Source: Enterovibrio baiacu (GTDB lineage: Bacteria; Pseudomonadota; Gammaproteobacteria; Enterobacterales; Vibrionaceae). Taken from it: a stretch of DNA of 64,000 nucleotides. The translations under genes and the position numbers were made by a program. The notes under the pieces are model-generated. The model saw only the letters and a program-made list of their open reading frames with translations. It made no database searches and was not told the DNA's origin. The stretch lies in NCBI RefSeq assembly GCF_004120195.1, contig NZ_SCHN01000013.1:62001-126000 (forward strand), in the 5' to 3' direction. Below, in pieces: positions 1 through 8,290 of the stretch (positions within the stretch are counted from its first letter, which is position 1; each line of letters starts with the position of its first letter).

Positions 1-1
1 T

Positions 2-562
2 GTATTTAATTCGAATATCTTGTGGGCCCTAGAGCTCACAGTCTTTCTCTTCGCCTGGTTAGTTCTGCTTGGCGCATCTTACGCCGTCAAAAAAGGAGCA
101 CACCTTGGCGTCGATGTTCTCATCAATTTATTCCCCGAAAAAGTAAGAAGAGCACTGGGTCTGTTTGCTGCATTTACCTGTATTGGTTTTGCCTTTTTGC
201 TCTTGAAGGGTAGTTGGGATTATTGGGCTAACTTTGCCAACTTACCCGCTACTGAGGGGCGCTGGTTCCCCACAGGGTTTGAAGATAAATTCAGAGAAAA
301 AGGGTGGTATGAAGTAAATGACATTCCCATGCCGGAAACCTTTGCATGGTTGGCCGACATTTTCAATGAAGGCGAACCCTATGAAAAAATCCCACGCTTT
401 ATTCCTTACTTGATATTACCTCTTTCCATGTTTCTCCTCTTGGTGCGCTTTTGCCAAGCATTTTGGATGATCTGGACGGGTAAAACGGACCGCATTATTG
501 CGAGCCATGAAGTGGAAGATGAACTTGAAGAAATTCGCGAACAAGTGGGGAAAGCAGACTAA
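2..562 (+). CDS. dctQ: TRAP transporter small permease, DctQ type (5' partial)
   Basis: This is the small membrane subunit of a TRAP (tripartite ATP-independent periplasmic) transporter, which with DctM and a periplasmic binding protein imports organic acids using an ion gradient. The reading frame is open to the left window edge; the residues VFNSNILWALE before the first possible TTG start at 20 match the usual DctQ N-terminal region, so the true start lies outside. Conserved features are FLFAWLVLLGASYAVKKGAH and four hydrophobic segments. A polar loop of about 55 residues (roughly window residues 75-130) before the last helix makes it longer than the simplest DctQ proteins. Its stop overlaps the dctM start (TAATG), so the two are translationally coupled. 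The substrate cannot be read from this subunit; dicarboxylate is the family default. Confidence 0.88.
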   Translation, partial: VFNSNILWALELTVFLFAWLVLLGASYAVKKGAHLGVDVLINLFPEKVRRALGLFAAFTCIGFAFLLLKGSWDYWANFANLPATEGRWFPTGFEDKFREKGWYEVNDIPMPETFAWLADIFNEGEPYEKIPRFIPYLILPLSMFLLLVRFCQAFWMIWTGKTDRIIASHEVEDELEEIREQVGKAD

Positions 563-1926
563 TGGACGTCGCATTACTATTTATTTTGATAATTGGGCTT
601 CTGCTTGTCGGTGTACCGATCGCCGTCTCACTGGGAATGTCCTCAATTCTGTTCCTGCTCTGGTTTTCAGACAGCTCGCTGGCCTCTGTTGGGCAAACAC
701 TGTTTTCGGCCTTTGAAGGCCATTACACCCTTCTAGCAATCCCATTCTTTATTCTCGCCTCGTCCTTTATGACGACAGGGGGCGTTGCCCAACGCATTAT
801 CCGCTTCTCTATCGCCTGTGTGGGTCATTTGCCAGGCGGTCTAGCCATTGCGGGTGTTTTTGCCTGTATGTTGTTTGCTGCACTTTCAGGTTCATCGCCT
901 TCTACCGTTGTTGCCATTGGCTCCATTGTGATTGTTGCGATGCGTCAGGTGGGTTATTCAAAAGACTTTGCTGCTGGCGTTATCTGCAACGCGGGGACAT
1001 TGGGTATTTTGATCCCGCCTTCCATCGTCATGGTTGTTTATGCCGCGTCAGTGGAGGTGTCAGTTGGCCGTATGTTCTTGGCAGGTGTTATTCCTGGATT
1101 GTTAGCGGGTTTCATGTTGATGCTCACCATTTACGTGATTGCCAAAGTGAAAGACCTTCCAAAAGGAGAATGGAAGGGTTGGAAAGAAGTTTTTGATTCA
1201 GCACGAGAAGCGGGGTGGGGCTTATTCCTGATCGTTATCATTCTCGGTGGTATCTATGGCGGTATTTTCACCCCAACAGAAGCCGCAGCCGTTGCTGCCG
1301 TTTATGCCTATTTCATCGCGACGTTCATTTATAAAGATATGGGGCCATTGGCTGAAAGCGGCGACAGTGTCTGGAAGAAACCACAGACCTTAATCACGGC
1401 CCTTTTCCACAAAGACACACAAAAAACGCTGTTTGAAGGCGGCAAGCTGGCAGTGACATTGCTTTTCGTCATTGCGAACGCGCTGATCCTGAAGCATGTG
1501 CTGACGGATGAGCAAATCCCACAACAGATAGCGGAGTCAATGTTATCTGCAGGGTTTGGTCCGGTTGTCTTTCTCATTGTTGTCAACGTGATCCTGTTGA
1601 TTGGTGGTCAGTTTATGGAACCGTCAGGCTTACTGGTTATCGTTGCCCCCTTGGTGTTCCCTATCGCGATTCAACTGGGGATTGACCCCATTCACCTTGG
1701 CATCATCATGGTCGTGAACATGGAAATCGGAATGATTACGCCCCCGGTCGGGCTCAACATATTTGTGACCTCAGGGGTGGCAGGTATGCCGATGATGCGG
1801 GTCGTGAAGGCATCGCTTCCATTCTTGGCAGTCTTGTTCGTTTTCCTCATCATGGTCACCTATATCCCATGGCTTTCAACCTTCCTGCCCAACACATTTA
1901 TGGGACCAGAAATTGTCACACAGTGA
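562..1926 (+). CDS. dctM: TRAP transporter large permease, DctM type
   Basis: The large channel subunit of the TRAP transporter, an inner-membrane protein of 454 residues with about 12 hydrophobic segments. The DctM signature GSSPSTVVAIGS lies near residue 113, with PPSIVMVVYA and FTPTEAAAVAAVYAYF further on. A hydrophilic insert of about 40 residues around 255-300 makes it longer than the usual 425-430. The start overlaps the stop of dctQ by one base, and a bidirectional hairpin terminator follows about 75 bp after the stop. The periplasmic solute-binding gene (dctP) is presumably upstream, outside the window. Family assignment is firm; the substrate is inferred. Confidence 0.93.
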   Translation: MDVALLFILIIGLLLVGVPIAVSLGMSSILFLLWFSDSSLASVGQTLFSAFEGHYTLLAIPFFILASSFMTTGGVAQRIIRFSIACVGHLPGGLAIAGVFACMLFAALSGSSPSTVVAIGSIVIVAMRQVGYSKDFAAGVICNAGTLGILIPPSIVMVVYAASVEVSVGRMFLAGVIPGLLAGFMLMLTIYVIAKVKDLPKGEWKGWKEVFDSAREAGWGLFLIVIILGGIYGGIFTPTEAAAVAAVYAYFIATFIYKDMGPLAESGDSVWKKPQTLITALFHKDTQKTLFEGGKLAVTLLFVIANALILKHVLTDEQIPQQIAESMLSAGFGPVVFLIVVNVILLIGGQFMEPSGLLVIVAPLVFPIAIQLGIDPIHLGIIMVVNMEIGMITPPVGLNIFVTSGVAGMPMMRVVKASLPFLAVLFVFLIMVTYIPWLSTFLPNTFMGPEIVTQ

Positions 1927-1999
1927 TCACGTTTATCGGATCGATTAATGCGTACACCAAAAAATGGTGTAGAACGTTAACCACATAAAACCCAAACAA

Positions 2000-2033
2000 A
2001 AAAGCCCCACATCGCGAGAATGTGGGGCTTTCT
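2000..2033. terminator. Bidirectional rho-independent terminator between dctM and amtB
   Basis: Perfect stem AAAGCCCCACA (2001-2011) pairs with TGTGGGGCTTT (2021-2031), with a 9-nt loop. Runs of A on the left and T on the right allow it to end both convergent units, dctQM (+) and glnK-amtB (-). Confidence 0.9.
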
Positions 2034-2053
2034 TACATTGTTATTTGTCTAGT

Positions 2054-3283
2054 TTATTTCACGCTCACAAACTCAGGGTAAGCATCAACACCACAGTCGT
2101 GGAAATCCATGCCTTCCAGCTCTTCTTCCTCGCCTACGCGGATACCCATAGTGGCTTTCAGTACACCCCATACAAGGAGGCTTGCACCGAATACCCAAGC
2201 GAAGATAACTGCCGCACCAAGAAGCTGCGCACCAAACGTTGCATCTGCGTTGCTAAATGGCACTGCCAATAGGCCGAACAAACCACAGGTACCGTGTACA
2301 GAAATCGCACCCACTGGATCATCAATCTTCAGTTTATCCAAACCGATGATGCTCATCACAACCAACGCACCTGATAGGCCACCCACCACTAGCGCAGCGA
2401 CAGGTGATGGTGACAATGGGTCTGCAGTAATAGCAACCAAGCCTGCCAACGCGCCGTTCAATACCATGGTGAGGTCAGCTTTACCCCAGGTTGCTTTACA
2501 CACAGCCAGCGCAACGATGGCACCCGCAGCTGCTGCCGCATTGGTGTTCAGGAAGATTTGACCAACCGCTGTGGCGTTTTCAAAGTCTGACACCATCAGC
2601 TGTGAACCACCGTTGAAACCGAACCAACCGAACCAAAGGATAAACGTACCCAAGGTCGCGAGTGGCAGGTTTGAACCAGGGATTGGGTAGATTTGACCGT
2701 TCTTACCGTATTTACCTTTACGTGCACCCAGTAGAAGCACACCCGCCAGCGCCGCTGCTGCACCCGCCATGTGGACGATGCCTGAACCGGCGAAGTCGCT
2801 GAAGCCTGCCTCTGATAGGAAACCGCCGCCCCATGTCCAGTAACCTTCAACAGGATAAATAACCGCAGTCAGAACCACAGAGAACACAAGGAAAGACCAT
2901 AGCTTCATACGCTCAGCAACCGCCCCTGAAACCACTGACATCGCGGTAGCAACAAAGACAACTTGGAAGAAAAAGTCAGATTCTAAAGAGTGATCCGCGC
3001 CTTCGCCTTGTGTACCGATGAGGAAACCAAATGATGGCAGCCAGCCAGCTTCTGCGTTATCGACATACATGATGTTGTAGCCAACAAGAAGGTAAGTCGT
3101 ACAGGCAATCGCGTACAAACAAATGTTTTTAGTCAGGATCTCGGTGGTGTTTTTAGAGCGAACAAGGCCAGCCTCTAGCATGGCAAAACCTGCTGCCATC
3201 CACATCACCAATGCGCCTGACATTAAAAAGAAAAATGTATCGAGTGCGTATCGCAACTCTGTCACTGTTGTTGTCAATTCCAT
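2054..3283 (-). CDS. amtB: Ammonium transporter AmtB
   Basis: Inner-membrane ammonium/ammonia channel of 409 residues in the Amt/Rh family. The two pore histidines are visible as H171 (in IVHMAGA) and H330 (in GAISVHG), with the conserved Asp163 near the first (SDFAGSG). About 11 hydrophobic helices are present. I chose the ATG at 3283 because a strong AAGGGAG ribosome binding site sits 8 nt upstream; the open frame continues about 51 codons further but that extension is not Amt-like and covers the ribosome site. It is 22 bp downstream of glnK, the classical pair in which the PII protein plugs the channel when nitrogen is plentiful. Expression probably comes from the sigma-54/NtrC promoter before glnK. 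Confidence 0.96.
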   Translation of the reverse strand: MELTTTVTELRYALDTFFFLMSGALVMWMAAGFAMLEAGLVRSKNTTEILTKNICLYAIACTTYLLVGYNIMYVDNAEAGWLPSFGFLIGTQGEGADHSLESDFFFQVVFVATAMSVVSGAVAERMKLWSFLVFSVVLTAVIYPVEGYWTWGGGFLSEAGFSDFAGSGIVHMAGAAAALAGVLLLGARKGKYGKNGQIYPIPGSNLPLATLGTFILWFGWFGFNGGSQLMVSDFENATAVGQIFLNTNAAAAAGAIVALAVCKATWGKADLTMVLNGALAGLVAITADPLSPSPVAALVVGGLSGALVVMSIIGLDKLKIDDPVGAISVHGTCGLFGLLAVPFSNADATFGAQLLGAAVIFAWVFGASLLVWGVLKATMGIRVGEEEELEGMDFHDCGVDAYPEFVSVK

Positions 3284-3305
3284 CTCTATTACTCCCTTTA
3301 ATCCC

Positions 3306-3710
<405 letters not shown>

Positions 3711-3769
3711 TTATTTTTCATTAAATTCAACAACATGAGTCAAATGGACAGGAAATCAAAAAAATAGTT

Positions 3770-3786
3770 CGCACCAATATGGTGCG
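3770..3786. promoter_or_regulatory. NtrC-type enhancer site 1
   Basis: CGCACCAATATGGTGCG has perfect 7-bp arms around 3 nt and matches the NtrC palindrome GCACYA-N3-TGGTGC. Its centre is about 75 bp upstream of the -24 element of the glnK sigma-54 promoter. Confidence 0.75.
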
Positions 3787-3830
3787 CGTTTTCACTATTA
3801 TTAAGCAGGTTTCATGCAAGGAAAGCGTAG

Positions 3831-3847
3831 CGCACCACGATGTGGCG
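3831..3847. promoter_or_regulatory. Weaker NtrC-type enhancer site 2
   Basis: CGCACCA-CGA-TGTGGCG: the left arm is perfect, the right arm matches 5 of 7 bases. It lies 61 bp from site 1, close to six helical turns, as for paired NtrC sites that bind cooperatively. Inferred from pattern only. Confidence 0.5.
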
Positions 3848-3929
3848 TACAGAAAATAAGACAAAGATTTTAGGCAGAATTAGACATGCGGTATTCCTTC
3901 ACCGCAACAGGATGAAACAAGGAGAGTTT

Positions 3930-4307
3930 TTAGCGACCGTAACGACGAATAAAGTCTTGCCACGCCTCAAGAAGCGTCATCAAATCTTCAGGCCCACAGA
4001 GCGAGACACTCTCTTCTTCGTAGGCATGAAAGTCTTGCTCTGGCATGTCTTCATCCGTGCCCTCTAAAAGCGCATTGGCTTGCACAAGTGCTTCTTCTTG
4101 AGTGAGCTGAAGATGAAACACTTTGCCAGGACGATTCCATTCTCCGCCCTGCTGCATCACGTCTTGTAGATTCGTCAAAACGTTGTCTATTTCAGCATGA
4201 GCGGTGCCAAGTTCATCCACCAGCCAACGACCTAAAGCCTCGTGCCCCATGGACAATTCAGCATGGAAACTGTCGTCTAAAGTATTGCGTCGAAATTCGT
4301 AATCCAC
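3930..4307 (-). CDS. yacL: YacL family protein (UPF0231)
   Basis: A small acidic cytoplasmic protein of 125 residues of unknown function, recognised by its similarity to E. coli YacL: MDYEF at the start, SMGHEALGRW near residue 19, YEEESVSLCGPEDL near residue 96. The start codon is GTG at 4307, chosen because the protein begins exactly at the family start and GAGGAT lies just upstream. In E. coli yacL is next to acnB; here acnB is some 4 kb away, separated by the cdaR-gntP-glxK cassette. It is divergent from cdaR. Confidence 0.88.
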   Translation of the reverse strand: MDYEFRRNTLDDSFHAELSMGHEALGRWLVDELGTAHAEIDNVLTNLQDVMQQGGEWNRPGKVFHLQLTQEEALVQANALLEGTDEDMPEQDFHAYEEESVSLCGPEDLMTLLEAWQDFIRRYGR

Positions 4308-4330
4308 GTGGTATCCTCGATATCACATCA

Positions 4331-4369
4331 TTGCCAGATAAAAAGATGCGACGCGCTGCGCCCTGGCAA
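4331..4369. repeat. Inverted repeat in the yacL-cdaR divergent region
   Basis: TTGCCAG (4331-4337) and CTGGCAA (4363-4369) are perfect 7-bp arms separated by 25 nt that contain GCG-rich partial symmetry. It could be an operator or a leader hairpin of cdaR; function not established. Confidence 0.4.
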
Positions 4370-4409
4370 ATAATTTAAAGTCCGCCCATTTTCAGGATCT
4401 AAAGACTCA

Positions 4410-5561
4410 ATGCAACTCAATACCATGATCGCCCGTCAAATCGTCGAAAGGACCATGAAGATCATTGGTCACTCCGTCAATGTCATGGATGAGCAGGGCC
4501 TTATTATAGGATCTGGCGATCCCAGTCGCCTGCATCAAAAGCACGAAGGCGCATTATTGACACTGGCAGAGAACCGAATTGTTGAAATTGATGAAGCAAC
4601 ATCAAACTCTCTGAAAGGCGTAAAGCCCGGCATTAACTTACCTGTGATGTTCAATAACAAGGCCATTGGTGTGGTGGGAATTTCAGGCCTACCCTCCCAC
4701 GTGCGACGTTATGGCGAACTGGTAAAGATGACAGCGGAACTGATTGTTGAGCAAGCGGCGCTCATTTCGCAGCTGCAGTGGGACAAACGCCATCGCGAAG
4801 AACTTGTGCTTCAGTTGATTGCTGAATCTGAACTCAACGAGCAGCAACTGATGTCCATTGCTCAGCGTTTAGATTTGGATTTAGAGCAGCCAAGGGTTGC
4901 GGCTGTCATCAAGCTGATGCCGCTCAAAGCCGATGCGCTTTCTCTTGAGCATTTGCAATCTATGGTGCACTTACTTGAGTACCCAGAACGCGACAATCTT
5001 GTGGGTATCACGTCCGTGTCTCGCCATGAAATCGTGGTGCTTAAACCCATTACGATTGAACACGGTGAATGGTCTCGTCAGCTTGAACAAAAGAAGCTGC
5101 GCAGCTTGCTAAAACGCGTCTCAGAGCAAAAAGCCTTCACCATCAAAATCGCCTATGGCGGCTATTTCCCTTCACTACATGGCTTAGCTAACTCCTACCA
5201 AACAGCGAGCGCGACGTTAGCGGCAGGCCAACATCAAAAAGACGTGATGTTCTTTGAGGATCACACCTTGCCCGTGTTGCTCAGTGCCATGCCTGAAGAT
5301 GATTGGCGCACCAAGCAGCTACACGAGCCGATGCGGATTCTGGCCAGAGAAGACCGCAGGGGCACACTGCGTAAAACCCTCATCGCCTTTTTTGATCAGA
5401 ACTGTGATTTGGTTCAAACGTGCGAAAGCCTTCATATTCATAGAAATACACTGCGATACAGACTACAACGCATCAGCGACATTACATCATTAAACATCAA
5501 CAAGTTAGAAGATAAAACGCAGCTGTATTTATCCTTTCTTAAATGGCAGCAAGAAACCTAA
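4410..5561 (+). CDS. cdaR: CdaR/SdaR-type transcriptional regulator of sugar-acid use
   Basis: A 383-residue regulator. Residues 1-135 form the putative sugar-diacid recognition domain (starts MQLNTMIARQIVERTM, contains GVVGISG), the middle is a degenerate GGDEF-like PucR region, and residues about 325-380 are a PucR-type helix-turn-helix (CESLHIHRNTLRYRLQRI). E. coli CdaR activates galactarate, glucarate and glycerate genes. Here the adjacent genes encode a GntP-family permease and glycerate kinase, so glycerate or a related acid is the likely signal (inference). A 16-bp palindrome directly after its stop is a candidate operator for the downstream genes. Confidence 0.88.
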   Translation: MQLNTMIARQIVERTMKIIGHSVNVMDEQGLIIGSGDPSRLHQKHEGALLTLAENRIVEIDEATSNSLKGVKPGINLPVMFNNKAIGVVGISGLPSHVRRYGELVKMTAELIVEQAALISQLQWDKRHREELVLQLIAESELNEQQLMSIAQRLDLDLEQPRVAAVIKLMPLKADALSLEHLQSMVHLLEYPERDNLVGITSVSRHEIVVLKPITIEHGEWSRQLEQKKLRSLLKRVSEQKAFTIKIAYGGYFPSLHGLANSYQTASATLAAGQHQKDVMFFEDHTLPVLLSAMPEDDWRTKQLHEPMRILAREDRRGTLRKTLIAFFDQNCDLVQTCESLHIHRNTLRYRLQRISDITSLNINKLEDKTQLYLSFLKWQQET

Positions 5562-5563
5562 AT

Positions 5564-5579
5564 TTGTGCACATGCACAA
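5564..5579. promoter_or_regulatory. Perfect palindrome, candidate CdaR operator before gntP
   Basis: TTGTGCA-CA-TGCACAA is a perfect inverted repeat with 7-bp arms and a 2-nt centre, 3 bp after the cdaR stop and about 105 bp before the chosen gntP start. Position suggests regulation of gntP-glxK; binding by CdaR is inferred. Confidence 0.5.
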
Positions 5580-5684
5580 TATAGATCTGTCCTTCGCCTA
5601 TCATCTTTGGTCAACCGCCTAAAGCCTCTTTGTCACTTGCGGCGTAAAGTGCCAGCAGTATTCGTTTCCTCCGAGAAGTTTGAA

Positions 5685-6950
5685 GTGACTGAAGTATCCA
5701 CGCTGGGCGCGCTTGCGGCGCTGATTGTCTCCATTACACTGATTTTAAGAAAAGTCCCGCCAGCTTACGGCATGATTATTGGCGCTCTCATCGGCGGTAT
5801 CGTCGGTGGCGTGTCTTTGACAGATACCGTGACCCTGATGATCGGCGGCGCACAAGGTATCGTAACTGCGGTACTTCGTATTCTTGCGGCGGGTATTCTT
5901 GCAGGCGTGTTGATTGAGTCTGGCGCAGCAACGACCATTGCTGAAACCATCGTGAAAAAAGTGGGGGAAACACGCGCCCTGCTAGCGTTGGCTGTCGCGA
6001 CCATGATCTTAACCGCGGTTGGCGTGTTCGTGGATGTTGCCGTTATCACCGTTGCACCGATTGCTCTCGCCATTGCGCGTCGTGCTGACCTGTCCAAAAT
6101 GGCGATTTTGCTCGCCATGGTAGGCGGTGGTAAGGCAGGTAACGTGATGTCACCTAACCCGAACGCCATTGCGGCAGCAGACGCCTTCAATGTGCCATTA
6201 ACATCGGTAATGGCTGCAGGTGTTATCCCCGGTTTGTGCGGCATGATGGCGGCATACTTCATCGCCTTGAAACTGAAAAATCGCGGCAGCAAAGTTGAAG
6301 CCCACGAAGTGGTGACTGTCGACATGAGCCGTCTGCCTTCTTTTGCTACCGCCATGGTCGCGCCATTAGTCGCAATTTCATTGCTGGCACTTCGCCCTAT
6401 CGCGGGTATCAATATCGACCCGCTCATTGCCTTGCCTTTGGGTGGCTTACTGGGTGCGCTTGCTATGCGCCGTGGTAAAGATACCAATCACTTCGCAGTT
6501 TCCGGCTTGAATCGCATGGCGCCTGTTGCGGTCATGCTCCTCGGTACAGGTACGCTAGCGGGCATCATTGCTAACTCTGGCCTGAAAAACGGCTTGATTG
6601 ACCTGCTTACCACATCAGGCTTGCCGTCTTACCTATTGGCGCCGTTCTCCGGTGCGTTGATGTCGCTTGCGACCGCTTCCACCACCGCAGGTACGGCTGT
6701 TGCAAGTAGCGTGTTCGCCAACACCATTCTTGAACTTGGCGTTCCAGCCCTTGCTGGCGCTGCGATGATCCATGCTGGTGCAACCGTATTTGACCACATG
6801 CCACACGGCAGCTTCTTCCATGCAACTGGCGGCGCAGTTCACATGGACATGAAAGAACGCTTGAAGCTTATTCCCTACGAATCCGCGGTTGGTTTCGTTA
6901 TCGCACTCATCTCTACACTGATCTTTGGTGTGTTTGGCCTGCTTGTATAA
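5685..6950 (+). CDS. GntP family permease (gluconate/glycerate type)
   Basis: An inner-membrane sugar-acid:H+ symporter of the GntP family, 421 residues from the chosen GTG start at 5685 (MTEVSTLGALAALIVSITL), with 12-14 hydrophobic segments. Typical GntP sequence includes MVGGGKAGNVMSPNPNA and GAMIHAGATVFDHMPHGS-like stretches in the second half. The frame stays open 26 codons upstream to a TTG, but those residues are polar and unlike the family N-terminus. It lies between cdaR and glycerate kinase, 11 bp before the latter, so glycerate is the most likely cargo; gluconate or another hexonate remains possible. Confidence 0.88.
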   Translation: MTEVSTLGALAALIVSITLILRKVPPAYGMIIGALIGGIVGGVSLTDTVTLMIGGAQGIVTAVLRILAAGILAGVLIESGAATTIAETIVKKVGETRALLALAVATMILTAVGVFVDVAVITVAPIALAIARRADLSKMAILLAMVGGGKAGNVMSPNPNAIAAADAFNVPLTSVMAAGVIPGLCGMMAAYFIALKLKNRGSKVEAHEVVTVDMSRLPSFATAMVAPLVAISLLALRPIAGINIDPLIALPLGGLLGALAMRRGKDTNHFAVSGLNRMAPVAVMLLGTGTLAGIIANSGLKNGLIDLLTTSGLPSYLLAPFSGALMSLATASTTAGTAVASSVFANTILELGVPALAGAAMIHAGATVFDHMPHGSFFHATGGAVHMDMKERLKLIPYESAVGFVIALISTLIFGVFGLLV

Positions 6951-6961
6951 GGACGTGACGA

Positions 6962-8095
6962 ATGAAAATTATTATTGCTCCAGATTCTTACAAAGAAAGT
7001 TTGTCTGCCATGGACGTTGCGACCGCAATCGAAACAGGCTTTAAACACATCATGCCAGATGCTACCTACGTCAAACTGCCAATGGCTGATGGCGGTGAAG
7101 GCACCGTACAATCCATGATTGATGCCACCGGTGGCCGACGGGTTGATGTGACGGTGACAGGTCCATTAGGCACTCCGGTGGAAGGATTCTTTGGCCTACT
7201 CGGTGATGGCGAAACCGCTGTGATTGAAATGGCAGCAGCATCCGGTTTGCACCTTGTTCCAACGGCATCGCGCAATCCATTACTCACCACCAGCTTCGGC
7301 ACCGGTGAGCTTATAAAAGCGGCTCTGAATTTGGGCGTGAAACACCTTATCGTTGGCATTGGCGGCAGCGCAACCAACGACGGCGGAGCAGGCATGGCGC
7401 AAGCATTGGGCGTCAAACTGCTGGATGAAGCGGGCAACCCTATCGCATTTGGCGGCGGCGCACTGAGCACATTGCATACCCTTGATACCTCAGACATCGA
7501 TCCTCGTCTTGCTCACGTTAAACTCGAAGTAGCGTGTGACGTGGATAACCCACTATGTGGTGAGAAAGGCGCATCTGCGGTGTTTGGCCCTCAAAAAGGC
7601 GCGACACCAGAGATGGTGAGCACCTTGGACAGCAACCTCGCACATTACGCTGAAATCATGAAGACTCAGCTCAACAGTGATGTGAAAGACCGTGCAGGCG
7701 CAGGTGCTGCAGGTGGCATGGGCGCAGCGCTATTGGGTCTGTTTGATGCGGATTTACGTCCGGGTATCGATATCGTCATGGATGCGGTGAATCTCTCTGA
7801 ACACCTGAAAGATGCTGATTTGGTGATCACCGGTGAAGGCCGTATCGACAGTCAAACCATTCACGGCAAAACCCCTATCGGTGTGGCGCGTTGCGCGAAA
7901 TCATTTGGTCTTCCGGTTATTGGTATCGCAGGCAGTATTACCCAAGACAGCGTCGTCGTGTATGACCACGGCATTGATGTGTTGTTTAGCGTGGTATCCG
8001 GCGCGTGTACCTTGGAAGATGCGCTCGCGAACGCGAAAGAGAACGTTGAACTGACTGCCCAGAACGTAGCGAGAACGATTAAGCTAGGTCTCTAG
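6962..8095 (+). CDS. glxK: Glycerate kinase (GarK/GlxK family)
   Basis: A 377-residue cytoplasmic kinase that phosphorylates D-glycerate (2-phosphoglycerate product in the GarK/GlxK family), feeding glycolysis. The start MKIIIAPDSYKESLSA and PMADGGEGTVQSM near residue 40 are signatures of the family; GIGGSATNDGGAGMAQALG (about 129-147) and ITGEGRIDSQT (about 287) are also present. It follows the GntP permease by 11 bp in the same operon, ending at a terminator near 8183. Family assignment is firm; garK versus glxK naming is arbitrary here. Confidence 0.93.
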   Translation: MKIIIAPDSYKESLSAMDVATAIETGFKHIMPDATYVKLPMADGGEGTVQSMIDATGGRRVDVTVTGPLGTPVEGFFGLLGDGETAVIEMAAASGLHLVPTASRNPLLTTSFGTGELIKAALNLGVKHLIVGIGGSATNDGGAGMAQALGVKLLDEAGNPIAFGGGALSTLHTLDTSDIDPRLAHVKLEVACDVDNPLCGEKGASAVFGPQKGATPEMVSTLDSNLAHYAEIMKTQLNSDVKDRAGAGAAGGMGAALLGLFDADLRPGIDIVMDAVNLSEHLKDADLVITGEGRIDSQTIHGKTPIGVARCAKSFGLPVIGIAGSITQDSVVVYDHGIDVLFSVVSGACTLEDALANAKENVELTAQNVARTIKLGL

Positions 8096-8153
8096 ATACG
8101 AGAAAACGAGTGTCGAGTCACTAGAAAAAAGCACTACACTCTAACCTCGCGTC

Positions 8154-8165
8154 CTCGAAACTCGC
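8154..8165. repeat. CTCG-rich intergenic motif, copy A
   Basis: The 12-mer CTCGAAACTCGC lies just before the terminator and recurs exactly at 26722-26733. It resembles the unit of the tandem array at 8227-8282. Confidence 0.6.
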
Positions 8166-8181
8166 ACCTTGCTCCAAAAAC

Positions 8182-8210
8182 AAAAAGCCTCCAAATTTGG
8201 AGGCTTTCTC
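8182..8210. terminator. Terminator between glycerate kinase and acnB
   Basis: AAAGCCTCCAAATTTGGAGGCTTT (8183-8206) is a perfect self-complementary 24-mer with flanking A and T tracts, able to end transcription from both sides. Confidence 0.88.
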
Positions 8211-8226
8211 ATCTTTCAAGCTCTTA

Positions 8227-8282
8227 TCTCGAAACTCAATTCTCGAAACTCAATTCTCGAAACTCAATTCTCGAGACTCGCT
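8227..8282. repeat. 14-bp tandem repeat, four copies
   Basis: Three identical copies of TCTCGAAACTCAAT (8227-8240, 8241-8254, 8255-8268) are followed by the variant TCTCGAGACTCGCT (8269-8282), ending 8 bp before the acnB stop. Non-coding; function unknown. Confidence 0.93.
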
Positions 8283-8290
8283 TCTAAGGC

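Noticed and set aside
5765-6487. 240-codon minus-strand ORF
   Set aside because: Antisense shadow of the GntP permease, low-complexity Ala/Pro/Thr sequence.
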